From Hyphomicrobiales bacterium (GTDB lineage: Bacteria; Pseudomonadota; Alphaproteobacteria; Rhizobiales; Rhizobiaceae), in the NCBI GenBank assembly GCA_900469475.1, contig UBXG01000016.1:133407-197406 (forward strand): a stretch of 64,000 nucleotides of DNA, given 5' to 3'. Below are positions 50,638 through 59,704 of this stretch, in pieces. The first letter of the stretch is position 1, and each line of letters opens with the position of its first letter. Below the pieces are notes generated by a model. It searched no databases, had not been told where the DNA came from, and was given only the letters and a program-made list of their open reading frames with translations. A program made the translations under genes and the position numbers.

Positions 50638-51729
50638 TCACTCCGCCCGGAGGCCAGCCTTCTTCAGAATCGGAAGCACTCGATCGCAGAAATAGGGCAG
50701 TTCCTGCGTATAATTGACGAAGGACAAGGCGATGCCGGCATAGCCTTGCTCGGCGATGGCGATCATCTCTTCGGCGATTCGCTGCGGCGTGCCAATCAGC
50801 GGATAGCTGCCCGCTCCACCGGCAAAGCGCTGGCGATAGCGATCATAGGCCTCGCGATCATGGGATTGCGAGAACTCCTTCTTGCCGGCCATGTGTTGGT
50901 CGACGGCAGCGTGATCGGCCATGGTCACGGCATAACGCGTATAGTAGTCCTCCGCCTCCGCTTGCGTCTCGCGGCAGACGACGTGACAAACCGTATAAAC
51001 GCCGACCTGCCTGCCCGTGCCTTCCGCCCGTGCAGCGATGTCGGTCACATGCTTTCCGGCGTCATCAATCTCGGTAAAGGTGGTGAAGAGATAGTCGCAA
51101 TGCGCAGCGGCAAAGTCTCGGCCGGGGCCGCCGAAAGCCGCATTCATTGTCACCGGCCGCGGCGCCTGCAGACTTGCGGGGCGGCTGACGGCTTCTTTCA
51201 GATTATAGTAGCTGCCCACATAGTCGATCGGCTCATCGGAGGCGTAGAGCCTCTCGACGATTTCGAGCCATTCGGCGGCCTGATCGTAGCCCTTTTCGAC
51301 GAGCGGCACGCCGAACATGCCGAATTCCTTCGGGTTCCAACCACAGACAATGTTCAGCCCCGCTCGCCCCTGGCTGATATGATCGACAGTCGCGAGCGAC
51401 TTGGCAGCATAAAGGGGATGGACGAGCGGCACATGCACCGTCATGAAGAGACCAATCTGCTCGGTCGCGGCCGAAAGCGCTGCAGCCCAGGTGAAGGTCT
51501 CGAACGACCATTCGCGCACGCGGTTCTTGCCGCCGAAGCCGCGCCAGCGGGCAATCGGCAGAAAGAATTCGAGCCCCGCCCGGTCGGCGATTTGTGCTGC
51601 AGTCAGATTATCCTGCCAGCCTGCCGTCCAGCGCTCCGGCACGTCGGTAATGGCAAGACCGCCATCCGCATTGGCGGAAAAAACACCGAGCTTCAGCCGG
51701 CTCGGCCCCTTCAGCGGGTGTATTTTCAT
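50638..51729 (-). CDS. LLM-class flavin-dependent monooxygenase (SfnG/RutA-like group)
   Basis: This 363-residue luciferase-like enzyme has QIADRAGLEFFLPIARWRGF, ISQGRAGLNIVCGWNPKEF and the late YPLIGTPQRIAEEMIAIAEQ, close to dimethylsulfone monooxygenase SfnG and pyrimidine oxygenase RutA in pattern. The start at 51729 is supported by GGAGGAGG upstream; the longer reading to 51825 adds a poor N-terminus. It is the fifth FMN-type monooxygenase in the window. A role in organosulfur use is plausible but unproven. Confidence 0.88.
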   Translation of the reverse strand: MKIHPLKGPSRLKLGVFSANADGGLAITDVPERWTAGWQDNLTAAQIADRAGLEFFLPIARWRGFGGKNRVREWSFETFTWAAALSAATEQIGLFMTVHVPLVHPLYAAKSLATVDHISQGRAGLNIVCGWNPKEFGMFGVPLVEKGYDQAAEWLEIVERLYASDEPIDYVGSYYNLKEAVSRPASLQAPRPVTMNAAFGGPGRDFAAAHCDYLFTTFTEIDDAGKHVTDIAARAEGTGRQVGVYTVCHVVCRETQAEAEDYYTRYAVTMADHAAVDQHMAGKKEFSQSHDREAYDRYRQRFAGGAGSYPLIGTPQRIAEEMIAIAEQGYAGIALSFVNYTQELPYFCDRVLPILKKAGLRAE

Positions 51730-51855
51730 GGCGGCTTCCTCCTCCCCGAGTTCACCTCGCGTCCATCCTGCAAGATCCGCAGCGACCCGATAGGAATGTG
51801 TTAGCGTTGCCATGAAGAATTTCAAGCTTAAAATTTTACGATCAGCGGATAACGA

Positions 51856-52605
51856 TCAACTCAGTGAAACAAGGCTCTTTCGTCTTGCCTGTTGCGACGC
51901 CATACGCTTGTCACCGGCGAAAAACGGCCCACCATGCCGGCCCAATTCGCTAAGCGTCAGGTCGCACAGTGCCTCAACATCTCCCGCTGAGGCCCGACCG
52001 AAAGCATCGTCGAAGCCATCGGCCAAGTCCCGATCCACCTCATGAAGCAGGCGGGGAATCCATTTGCCCCTGCCCGACCATCTTCCTCGTCCCAGCAGCA
52101 TAAGGTCGGCCAAAGGCTGGTAGAGTTGCGCGGCAATCGCTTGTATCTCCGGAGCCGTCGGCTCACCATGAAGGTCATCGAGAAGATCGGTGATCTGATA
52201 TTTCAGAGCATTCAGCTTCTCACCTTCCAGCTCGGGTGGGCTGGCGTGGAGAATGCTGGCAGCATAGTCCCTCCAGATCTGCCCCTTGTCGGGATTTGGC
52301 CCGAGGATCTGGCCTGTCGCAACCATATGAATGATAACGGGATAGCCGCGCGCAACATCGCTCTCAAAGAACCAGCTGAGCGTCTCCGGGTCGTGAACAA
52401 ACACTTCGAATGGAAACTCGCCCTCGATGAAGGTTTCGCGCCAGGCGGTTTCGAGCCGATCGAAGACCACAACCAGATCGATGTCAGAGCCCTTTCTTCC
52501 CTCGCCTCGTATGATTGACCCTGAGGCAAAGGCAAAGGAATAGCCCGGAAAACGGTTTGCGAGAACCGGGCGTGTCGCCTGCATCGCCGTTTCGAATATG
52601 CTCAT
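51856..52605 (-). CDS. Nucleotidyltransferase-domain protein
   Basis: This 249-residue protein has the nucleotidyltransferase signature ASGSIIRGEGRKGSDIDLVV (residues about 28-47), with the GS and DxD metal-binding pair, and a helical C-terminus. Such stand-alone proteins resemble aminoglycoside nucleotidyltransferases and related families of unknown substrate. ATG 52605 has GGAGAG 5 bases upstream; a TTG at 52617 is less likely. No toxin-antitoxin partner is seen next to it. Confidence 0.85.
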   Translation of the reverse strand: MSIFETAMQATRPVLANRFPGYSFAFASGSIIRGEGRKGSDIDLVVVFDRLETAWRETFIEGEFPFEVFVHDPETLSWFFESDVARGYPVIIHMVATGQILGPNPDKGQIWRDYAASILHASPPELEGEKLNALKYQITDLLDDLHGEPTAPEIQAIAAQLYQPLADLMLLGRGRWSGRGKWIPRLLHEVDRDLADGFDDAFGRASAGDVEALCDLTLSELGRHGGPFFAGDKRMASQQARRKSLVSLS

Positions 52606-52734
52606 TTCGCTCTCCAAACATCAATTCTATTGCAGGTCCGATATGCCCGCCAGGGTCCGAGCAGGCAGGCATCGGCTCCGTGAGCTGAACGGCACTTCGC
52701 CGCCGCCATAATTGGCTGACAGCTGGCCGCAATG

Positions 52735-53205
52735 CTACGAGGCCAAGGGCAACTCGAAGCTTCGCTTCAGCGTTTCCATCGGCACATCGGTCTTGACGTT
52801 CAATACGCTCGGGATGCGAGTCAAGTGGTCGGCCTGAAACCGCCAATAGCTGTGCAGATCAGTCGTGACGATGCGCAGGACGGCATCGCACTCGCCGGTA
52901 GTCAGATAACATTCCATCACTTCGGGAAACCGCCTGACAGCCTCCGCAAATTGCATGGTGACCTGCGCATCCTGCGTCTTGAACCAGACGCGGGCGAACA
53001 CGGTAAGGCCCGCACCCACCTTTGCCGGGTCCAGTACGGCAACATAGCGATCGATGATGCCGGCATCCTCCAGCAATCGCACGCGGCGAAGACAGGGTGA
53101 TGGCGAAAGCCCCACTTCCTTCGCAAGATCGACATTGGAAATGCGTCCATCCCGTTGCAACACCTTGAGAATACGCCGGTCTATCTCGTCCAGAGTCGAT
53201 GACAC
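52735..53205 (-). CDS. Lrp/AsnC-family transcriptional regulator
   Basis: This 156-residue regulator has an N-terminal HTH (ISNVDLAKEVGLSPSPCLRR, residues about 22-41) and a C-terminal RAM ligand-binding domain (VMECYLTTGECDAVLRIVTT). GTG 53205 is the start, with GGGAG 7 bases upstream. It is divergent from argG, and a perfect 15-bp palindrome lies between them, so it probably senses an amino acid (arginine, ornithine or a relative) and controls argG and the next gene. Confidence 0.93.
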   Translation of the reverse strand: MSSTLDEIDRRILKVLQRDGRISNVDLAKEVGLSPSPCLRRVRLLEDAGIIDRYVAVLDPAKVGAGLTVFARVWFKTQDAQVTMQFAEAVRRFPEVMECYLTTGECDAVLRIVTTDLHSYWRFQADHLTRIPSVLNVKTDVPMETLKRSFELPLAS

Positions 53206-53230
53206 TATATAGCTCCCATGAACAACAAAG

Positions 53231-53245
53231 TGGCATAATATGCCA
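53231..53245. promoter_or_regulatory. Perfect 15-bp palindrome, likely Lrp/AsnC operator
   Basis: TGGCATA (53231-53237), a central A, and TATGCCA (53239-53245) form a perfect dyad in the 127-base region between the Lrp-type regulator and argG. Lrp/AsnC proteins bind such 15-bp dyads as dimers, so this is the best candidate site for self- and neighbour-control. Confidence 0.65.
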
Positions 53246-53332
53246 AATTCTCTCGTATTCTTGAACTCTTTGCAAGCTCATTGCGCACAGATTGGCCTAT
53301 CGTTTCATGGATTAACATGGAGACGAAAGCTG

Positions 53333-54559
53333 ATGTCGAAAAAGCTCAAGAAAGTCGTGCTCGCCTATTCGGGAGGACTGGACACATCCATCATCCTGAA
53401 ATGGCTGCAGCAAACCTACGACTGCGAAGTCGTGACCTTTACCGCCGACCTTGGCCAGGGCGAAGAGCTTGGGCCTGCTCGCCGAAAGGCCGAGCAATTG
53501 GGCGTGACAGATATCAGGATCGAGGATGTCCGCGAGGAATTCGTTCGGGATTTCGTCTTCCCGATGTTCCGGGCAAACGCGCTCTATGAGGGGCAATATC
53601 TCCTCGGCTCCTCCATCGCCCGCCCACTGATCGCCAAGCATCTCATCAATATCGCACGCGAGGTGGGTGCCGATGCCATTGCCCACGGCTCCACAGGCAA
53701 GGGCAATGACCAGGTGCGTTTCGAACTGGCGGCCAATGCGCTCGATCCATCGATCAAGATCATTGCGCCATGGCGCGAGTGGGCCATCCAATCGCGCACC
53801 CAGCTGATCGAATACGCCGAAGCGCACCAAATTCCAGTGCCGAAGGATAAGCGTGGCGAGGCTCCCTTTTCGACCGACGCAAATCTCCTGCACACGTCTA
53901 CCGAGGGCAAAGTCCTCGAAGACCCGGCCGAGATCGCGCCATCCTATATCTATCAGCGCACCGTCGATCCTCTGGAGGCACCCGATGAGCCGGAAATCGT
54001 CGTCATCGGCTTTGAAAAGGGCGATGCCGTTTCCTTGAATGGCGAAGCAATGGCAGCAGCAGCGCTCCTGACGAAGCTCAACCAAGCGGGCGGCAGGCAT
54101 GGGATCGGCAGGATCGATCTCGTCGAGAACCGTTTCGTCGGGATGAAATCGCGCGGCGTTTACGAAACTCCTGGCGGCACGATCCTGCTTGCCGCCCATC
54201 GGGGGATCGAATCCATCACGCTCGATCGCGCCGCTGCACATTTGAAGGACGAGATCATGCCTCGCTATGCTGCGCTGATCTACAACGGATTTTGGTATTC
54301 GCCCGAGCGGGAAATGCTGCAGGCATTGATAGACCGGAGCCAAATCCATGTCAGCGGCGAAGTGACGCTCAGGCTCTACAAGGGCTCAGCCAGTATGATC
54401 GCCCGCACCTCGCCCGCTTCGCTCTACTCGACCGACCTCGTCACCTTCGAGGAGAGTTCCGGAGCATACGACCACCGCGATGCCGAGGGCTTCATCAAAC
54501 TCAATGGCTTGCGCCTGAAAAGCTGGGCAACGCGAAACGCTAGAATAGCCGCACCGTAA
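53333..54559 (+). CDS. argG: Argininosuccinate synthase
   Basis: This 408-residue enzyme joins citrulline and aspartate with ATP to form argininosuccinate in arginine synthesis. The ATP-binding P-loop VVLAYSGGLDTSIILKWL (residues about 8-25), IAHGSTGKGNDQVRFEL and the RPYSPEREMLQALID-like region (YNGFWYSPEREMLQALID) are clear. ATG 53333 is chosen; the in-frame reading from 53240 crosses the operator. Being linked to an Lrp-type regulator and an ornithine-cyclodeaminase-like gene, rather than other arg genes, it may be a second, catabolism- or signal-linked copy (inference). Confidence 0.95.
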   Translation: MSKKLKKVVLAYSGGLDTSIILKWLQQTYDCEVVTFTADLGQGEELGPARRKAEQLGVTDIRIEDVREEFVRDFVFPMFRANALYEGQYLLGSSIARPLIAKHLINIAREVGADAIAHGSTGKGNDQVRFELAANALDPSIKIIAPWREWAIQSRTQLIEYAEAHQIPVPKDKRGEAPFSTDANLLHTSTEGKVLEDPAEIAPSYIYQRTVDPLEAPDEPEIVVIGFEKGDAVSLNGEAMAAAALLTKLNQAGGRHGIGRIDLVENRFVGMKSRGVYETPGGTILLAAHRGIESITLDRAAAHLKDEIMPRYAALIYNGFWYSPEREMLQALIDRSQIHVSGEVTLRLYKGSASMIARTSPASLYSTDLVTFEESSGAYDHRDAEGFIKLNGLRLKSWATRNARIAAP

Positions 54560-54710
54560 GAGTGGTCGTGAACTTGGATAGCCGTGCGATATGATTCATG
54601 CTTGCCGACACCTTGCGTCCATTGTTTTCAAACCTGCTATTGCCGGCCGCTATTGACCTCAGGTGCGCTTGAGGTTGCAGAGTGGCCGGGAACAAGGAGG
54701 GCGTTCCGCA

Positions 54711-55628
54711 ATGAAGATATTGAAGGACGAAGATTTACGCCCAGCCGCAATCATGCGGGGAGCGATCGATGCCTTGGAAATCGCCTTTCGGGCAAAGGCG
54801 GCGGGAGAGACGGTGTCCCCACCCCGGCATCATGTCTCCTTTCCAAAGCGTGGAGATATCGTGTTTACCGTCGGCGGCATCGATGGTGAGCGGCCGCTTG
54901 CCGGCTTTCGTGCCTATGAGACCTTTGATGGCGGGCAGCATTCACAAGTCGTCGCTGTCTGGCGTGCCGACACTGCTGAACTGCAGGGCGTCATCCTGGG
55001 CGAGCGGCTTGGCCAGATCAGGACCGGGGCAATCGGCGGCGTGGCCATCCGTTACCTCAGCGCTCCAACCGCCAGAACGCTCGGCATCATAGGCAGTGGT
55101 GCGCAGGCGCGAACCCAGCTGGTCGCCGCGGCCGCCGTTCGCGACATAAGCTCGGTCCGCGTCTTCAGCCGAAGCCCAAGAAACTGCGCCGCATTCGCTG
55201 AGGAGATGCAATTAGAACTCGGCATTGCGGTTGAACCGGTCACAAGTGCCGCAAAAGCCGTGGCCGATGCCGATATTGTTTTATGCGCCACAAGCAGCGA
55301 CATACCGGTGATCGATGCTTCTGATTTAAAAGCCGGCGCCCATATCAATACAATCGGTCCGAAGACGCTCAAGGGGCATGAACTCGGCCTGGATGTCGCG
55401 GACATCGCCGGCGTCATCGCTACGGATTCTCCGGAGCAAACACGCGCCTATGCGTCGCCATTTTTCCTTTCCGGGACCATGCACGAGAAGCGAATGATCG
55501 ATCTTGCGACAATAGTTGCCGGCCATACCGCCGGCAGGACGTCGCTTCTCGACACGACACTCTTCTGTTCGGTGGGCCTCGCGGGTACGGAAGTCATCGT
55601 CGCTTCGGCCATATTCGACGCGATCTAA
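54711..55628 (+). CDS. Ornithine cyclodeaminase / mu-crystallin family protein
   Basis: This 305-residue protein has the family NAD(P)-binding site LGIIGSGAQARTQLVAAAAV (residues about 124-143) and the substrate region GQIRTGAIGGVAIRYLSAPT. Family members include ornithine cyclodeaminase (ornithine to proline plus ammonia), alanine dehydrogenase and pyrroline-2-carboxylate reductase; the sequence alone does not decide. AAGGAGG lies 10 bases before ATG 54711. Following argG suggests ornithine or a related amino acid. Confidence 0.88.
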   Translation: MKILKDEDLRPAAIMRGAIDALEIAFRAKAAGETVSPPRHHVSFPKRGDIVFTVGGIDGERPLAGFRAYETFDGGQHSQVVAVWRADTAELQGVILGERLGQIRTGAIGGVAIRYLSAPTARTLGIIGSGAQARTQLVAAAAVRDISSVRVFSRSPRNCAAFAEEMQLELGIAVEPVTSAAKAVADADIVLCATSSDIPVIDASDLKAGAHINTIGPKTLKGHELGLDVADIAGVIATDSPEQTRAYASPFFLSGTMHEKRMIDLATIVAGHTAGRTSLLDTTLFCSVGLAGTEVIVASAIFDAI

Positions 55629-55666
55629 CGTCGGGTCGGAGATCGCACCGGTTGCGCCTAACGACA

Positions 55667-56608
55667 TTACCTTTCATGCGCAACGCGGTTCTCCGGGTTC
55701 ATCGCTTGTGGTCGCGGCGTGACCTCGCTCAGCAGCCAATCCTGAAACAATGTCGCCGTCTCGTTGGTCTGCTTCTTTTCCGGCATGACGACATAGTAGC
55801 TGTTCTCGGTCGGCATCGGCAGGTCAAACAGCGGCAGAAGCGTGCCGGCCTTGAGCTCATCCTCGATCAGATAGGTCGGCAGAAGCGCCACGCCGAGCCC
55901 GGCGATGGCGGCGGCGATGATCATGGAAAACTGGTCGAAGCGCGCGCCGGGATAGGCGTTCTCGGTCGGCAGCTCCTGAAGATCAAACCATTGCGCCCAG
56001 AGCTTCGGACGCGTCGTCAGATGCAGGAGCGGCGCTCCAGATAACTCTTCCGGTGAGACGAGGCGCAATCGTCCGGCAAGTTCCCGGCTGGCTACAGGCA
56101 AGACGGTCTCGTTGCAAAGAAAGGTCGCAACAGCGCCCGCCCAGGCCGGCAGGCCGTAGTGGATGGCGAGATCGAAATTATCCTCGTCAAAATTGAAGGG
56201 CCTGGAGCGCGATTCCACCGTGATGGCGACATCGCGATGTTCGTCGAGAAACCGGCCGAGGCGCGGCACCAGCCAACGCGTACCGAAAGTCGGCAACGTC
56301 GCGACCTTCAGCGATAATTTCATCTGGCCGGCAGCAACAGCGCCTATCATCAGCCGCTCGGAGCGCAGCAGCAGGTCCTTCACCTCCGGCAACAGCCGAA
56401 GACCGGCCTCGGACAGCACGACGCGCTGCCGAACACGCTCGAACAATTTCAGGCCCGTCTGCTGCTCGAGATCGCTGATCTGGCGGCTGACGGCGCTTTG
56501 CGTGAGATTGAGCTCTTCGGCGGCGCGCGAAAAATTCTGGTGGCGCGCGGCGCATTCGAATGCCTGCAGATTGACGATGTCAGGGATGAGGCGGCGGCGC
56601 ATGGTCAT
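55667..56608 (-). CDS. LysR-family transcriptional regulator (GcvA-like)
   Basis: This 313-residue regulator has the LysR HTH (FSRAAEELNLTQSAVSRQIS, residues about 26-45) and a periplasmic-binding-like effector domain (FDLAIHYGLPAW). It is divergent from the HglS gene with 104 bases between starts, the standard layout for a LysR activator of a catabolic operon. ATG 56608 or 56602 may be the start. The likely effector is an intermediate such as 2-aminoadipate or 2-oxoadipate. Confidence 0.92.
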   Translation of the reverse strand: MTMRRRLIPDIVNLQAFECAARHQNFSRAAEELNLTQSAVSRQISDLEQQTGLKLFERVRQRVVLSEAGLRLLPEVKDLLLRSERLMIGAVAAGQMKLSLKVATLPTFGTRWLVPRLGRFLDEHRDVAITVESRSRPFNFDEDNFDLAIHYGLPAWAGAVATFLCNETVLPVASRELAGRLRLVSPEELSGAPLLHLTTRPKLWAQWFDLQELPTENAYPGARFDQFSMIIAAAIAGLGVALLPTYLIEDELKAGTLLPLFDLPMPTENSYYVVMPEKKQTNETATLFQDWLLSEVTPRPQAMNPENRVAHER

Positions 56609-56712
56609 TCCATTTTCGCATCAAGTTAGAATTTTCTCTCACAAGACCGGTGGTCGAACAAGAGATATTCTGCCAGATAGGAATGACATAGTCTTTCAGG
56701 AAGAGATCGCAC

Positions 56713-58107
56713 ATGAAGCCTGATCACGTCTCGACCAGCGATATTCGCACCGCTTTTTCCGCCGCCATGTCGGCCATGTATCGCGAGGAAGTGCCCGCCT
56801 ACGGCACGCTCATGGAACTAGTCGCTCGCGTCAACGACGAAACACTGACAGCGCAGCCCAAGCTGAAAGAGCGGCTGGAAGCGACCGATTATCTCGATCG
56901 TATCTCCGAGGAGCGTCACGGCGCGATCCGGCTCGGCACGGCGGCGGAACTTGCGATGATGGCCCGCGTCTTCGCCGTCATGGGCATGTACCCGGTCGGC
57001 TATTACGACCTCTCGACCGCCGGCGTACCGGTTCATTCGACCGCATTCCGGCCGACCGGCGATGAGGAGCTGAAGCGCAATCCCTTCCGCGTTTTCACCT
57101 CGCTGCTACGGCTTGATCTCATCGCCGACGAAGACCTTCGCAAGGCCGCCGCAGACATTCTCGCGAAGCGCCAGATTTTCACCGATCGCGCCGTTGCACT
57201 CACCGAAAAGGCCGAGCGCGAAGGTGGCCTGAACAAGGACGACGCCCAGCGCTTCGTCGGCGAGGTTTTGGAAACCTTCCGCTGGCATGACGAGGCCAAT
57301 GTCGATGCCGGCATGTACCATCGCCTCCATGATGCCCATCGCCTGATTGCCGATGTCGTGTCCTTCAAGGGGCCGCACATCAATCATCTGACGCCGCGCA
57401 CGCTGGATATTGATCGCGTCCAGGCGCTGATGCCGGAGTACGACATCGCACCAAAAGCAGTGGTCGAGGGGCCGCCCACGCGCAACTGTCCGATCCTGCT
57501 GCGCCAGACCTCGTTCAAGGCGCTCGAAGAACCCGTTTCCTTCCGCAATGCCGATGGCATATGGGAAGCCGGCTCGCACACCGCGCGCTTCGGTGAGATC
57601 GAACAGCGCGGCATTGCGCTGACGCCGAAGGGTCGCGCGCTTTATGACAAGCTGCTCGATCAGTCGCGCAAGATCGTACGCCCGGCTGCGGATGGATCGA
57701 ATGCACGCGATTATGAGGCTGCACTTGCACAGAGCTTTGCCGAGTTCCCGGACGACTGGGCCGCGATCCGCGCCGCAGGCCTCGGCTACTTCACCTATTC
57801 GCTGACGGCGAAGGGCAAGACTGCCGCGACGAGCCAAGGGAACATCGACGCGCTGATCGAGCAGGGTCTCGTCCAGTTCGATCCGATCATCTACGAGGAC
57901 TTTCTCCCTGTCAGCGCCGCCGGCATCTTCCAGTCCAATCTCGGCGATGGTGCGCAGCAGGACTTCGTCGCCAGTCCGAACCAGCAGCGCTTCGAAGCCG
58001 ATCTCGGCATGAAGGTGCTGAACGAATTCGACCATTACGCCGGCATCGAACAGGCATCGATCGATGCCTGCCTGCACGCCCTTTCCAAGCAAGACGCCGC
58101 CGAATGA
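56713..58107 (+). CDS. hglS: 2-oxoadipate dioxygenase/decarboxylase (HglS, DUF1338 family)
   Basis: This 464-residue protein belongs to the DUF1338 family, whose Pseudomonas putida member HglS turns 2-oxoadipate and oxygen into D-2-hydroxyglutarate and CO2. The expected iron ligands are visible: His in GVPVHSTAFRPT, His in GPHINHLTPRT and Glu in FGEIEQRGIALT, with VGYYDLSTAG also conserved. It opens an operon with an aminoadipate-semialdehyde dehydrogenase and an aminotransferase, which fits the lysine pathway exactly. Confidence 0.92.
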   Translation: MKPDHVSTSDIRTAFSAAMSAMYREEVPAYGTLMELVARVNDETLTAQPKLKERLEATDYLDRISEERHGAIRLGTAAELAMMARVFAVMGMYPVGYYDLSTAGVPVHSTAFRPTGDEELKRNPFRVFTSLLRLDLIADEDLRKAAADILAKRQIFTDRAVALTEKAEREGGLNKDDAQRFVGEVLETFRWHDEANVDAGMYHRLHDAHRLIADVVSFKGPHINHLTPRTLDIDRVQALMPEYDIAPKAVVEGPPTRNCPILLRQTSFKALEEPVSFRNADGIWEAGSHTARFGEIEQRGIALTPKGRALYDKLLDQSRKIVRPAADGSNARDYEAALAQSFAEFPDDWAAIRAAGLGYFTYSLTAKGKTAATSQGNIDALIEQGLVQFDPIIYEDFLPVSAAGIFQSNLGDGAQQDFVASPNQQRFEADLGMKVLNEFDHYAGIEQASIDACLHALSKQDAAE

Positions 58108-58166
58108 GACCGAGCGACCCCAATCGCCGCTCACCCCCGGATCAAAGATAATTGGAGTTTCTAAAG

Positions 58167-59699
58167 ATGAACATCGCTGCAAAAACCTCTTCCGTTGCTG
58201 CGGAAGCTGCCGCCATCCTCGAAAAGCTCGGCGTCGACAAGGCGCTCTATACTGAAGGCGACATGCCCTCCTACTCCCCGGTCACCGGCGAGAAGATCGG
58301 CAGCCTCAAGACCGTTTCGGCCGACGAAGCATCGAGCAAGATCGAGAAGGCGCATGCAGCATTCCGCGCCTGGCGCCTCGTGCCGGCCCCGAAGCGCGGC
58401 GAACTGGTGCGCCTGCTTGGCGAAGAGCTGCGCGCCGCCAAGGACGATCTTGGCCGCCTGGTTTCCATCGAAGCCGGCAAGATCCGCTCCGAAGGACTCG
58501 GCGAAGTGCAGGAAATGATCGACATCTGCGATTTCGCCGTCGGTCTTTCCCGCCAGCTCTACGGCCTGACGATCGCCACCGAACGCCCGGGCCATCGCAT
58601 GATGGAAACCTGGCATCCACTCGGCGTCGTCGGCATCATCTCCGCCTTCAACTTCCCGGTCGCGGTCTGGTCGTGGAATGCGGCGCTGGCGCTGATCTGC
58701 GGAGACGCCGTCGTCTGGAAGCCCTCGGAAAAGACGCCGCTGACCGCGCTTGCCTCGCAGGCTATCCTTGATCGTGCGCTTGCCCGCTTCGGCGATGCGC
58801 CGGAAGGTCTTTCGCAGGTACTGATCGGCGATCGCGCTATCGGCGAAATCCTGGTCGACCATCCGAAGGTGCCGCTCGTTTCGGCAACCGGCTCGACGCG
58901 CATGGGCCGTGAGGTCGGACCGCGGCTTGCCAAGCGTTTTGCTCGCGCCATTCTCGAACTCGGCGGCAACAATGCCGGCATCGTCTGCGCCTCAGCCGAT
59001 CTCGACATGGCATTGCGCGCCATCGCTTTTGGCGCCATGGGCACGGCCGGCCAGCGCTGCACGACGCTACGCCGTCTCTTCGTCCACAAAAGCGTCTACG
59101 ATCAGCTCGTGCCGCGGCTGAAGAAGGCCTATCAGAGTGTCTCGGTCGGAGATCCCCTGCATTCCTCCGCGCTCGTCGGCCCGTTGATCGACAAGGCCGC
59201 GTTCGACAACATGCAGAAGGCGATTGCCGAGGCCAAGGCCCATGGCGGCTCCATCACCGGCGGCGAGCGCATCGATGTCGGCCATGCCGACGGCTATTAC
59301 GCGAAGCCGGCGCTTGTGGAAATGCCGAAGCAGGCTGGCCCGGTTCTGGAAGAAACCTTCGCGCCCATCCTCTACGTCATGCCTTATGACGATTTCGATA
59401 CGGTTATTGATGAGCACAATGCCGTTGCCGCCGGTCTGTCGTCGTCGATCTTCACGCGCGACATGCAGGAATCCGAGCGTTTCCTCGCAGCCGATGGCTC
59501 CGATTGCGGCATCGCCAACGTCAATATCGGCACCTCGGGCGCTGAAATCGGCGGCGCATTCGGCGGTGAGAAGGAAACGGGCGGCGGCCGTGAATCCGGT
59601 TCGGATGCCTGGAAGGCCTATATGCGCCGGGCGACGAACACGGTGAACTACTCCAAGGCCCTGCCGCTTGCGCAGGGTGTCTCCTTCGACATCGAGTAA
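58167..59699 (+). CDS. amaB: L-2-aminoadipate-6-semialdehyde dehydrogenase (ALDH7-type)
   Basis: This 510-residue aldehyde dehydrogenase has the catalytic Glu in ILELGGNNAGIV and the nucleophilic Cys in GTAGQRCTTLRRLFVH, with the NAD-binding VGIISAFNFPVAVWSWN. The layout is that of the ALDH7/antiquitin class, which oxidises aminoadipate semialdehyde to 2-aminoadipate in lysine breakdown. ATG 58167 is chosen over 58152 because GGAG is then at proper distance. It lies 59 bases after hglS and 5 bases before the aminotransferase, so all three are co-transcribed. Confidence 0.93.
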   Translation: MNIAAKTSSVAAEAAAILEKLGVDKALYTEGDMPSYSPVTGEKIGSLKTVSADEASSKIEKAHAAFRAWRLVPAPKRGELVRLLGEELRAAKDDLGRLVSIEAGKIRSEGLGEVQEMIDICDFAVGLSRQLYGLTIATERPGHRMMETWHPLGVVGIISAFNFPVAVWSWNAALALICGDAVVWKPSEKTPLTALASQAILDRALARFGDAPEGLSQVLIGDRAIGEILVDHPKVPLVSATGSTRMGREVGPRLAKRFARAILELGGNNAGIVCASADLDMALRAIAFGAMGTAGQRCTTLRRLFVHKSVYDQLVPRLKKAYQSVSVGDPLHSSALVGPLIDKAAFDNMQKAIAEAKAHGGSITGGERIDVGHADGYYAKPALVEMPKQAGPVLEETFAPILYVMPYDDFDTVIDEHNAVAAGLSSSIFTRDMQESERFLAADGSDCGIANVNIGTSGAEIGGAFGGEKETGGGRESGSDAWKAYMRRATNTVNYSKALPLAQGVSFDIE

Positions 59700-59704
59700 G
59701 CTTC

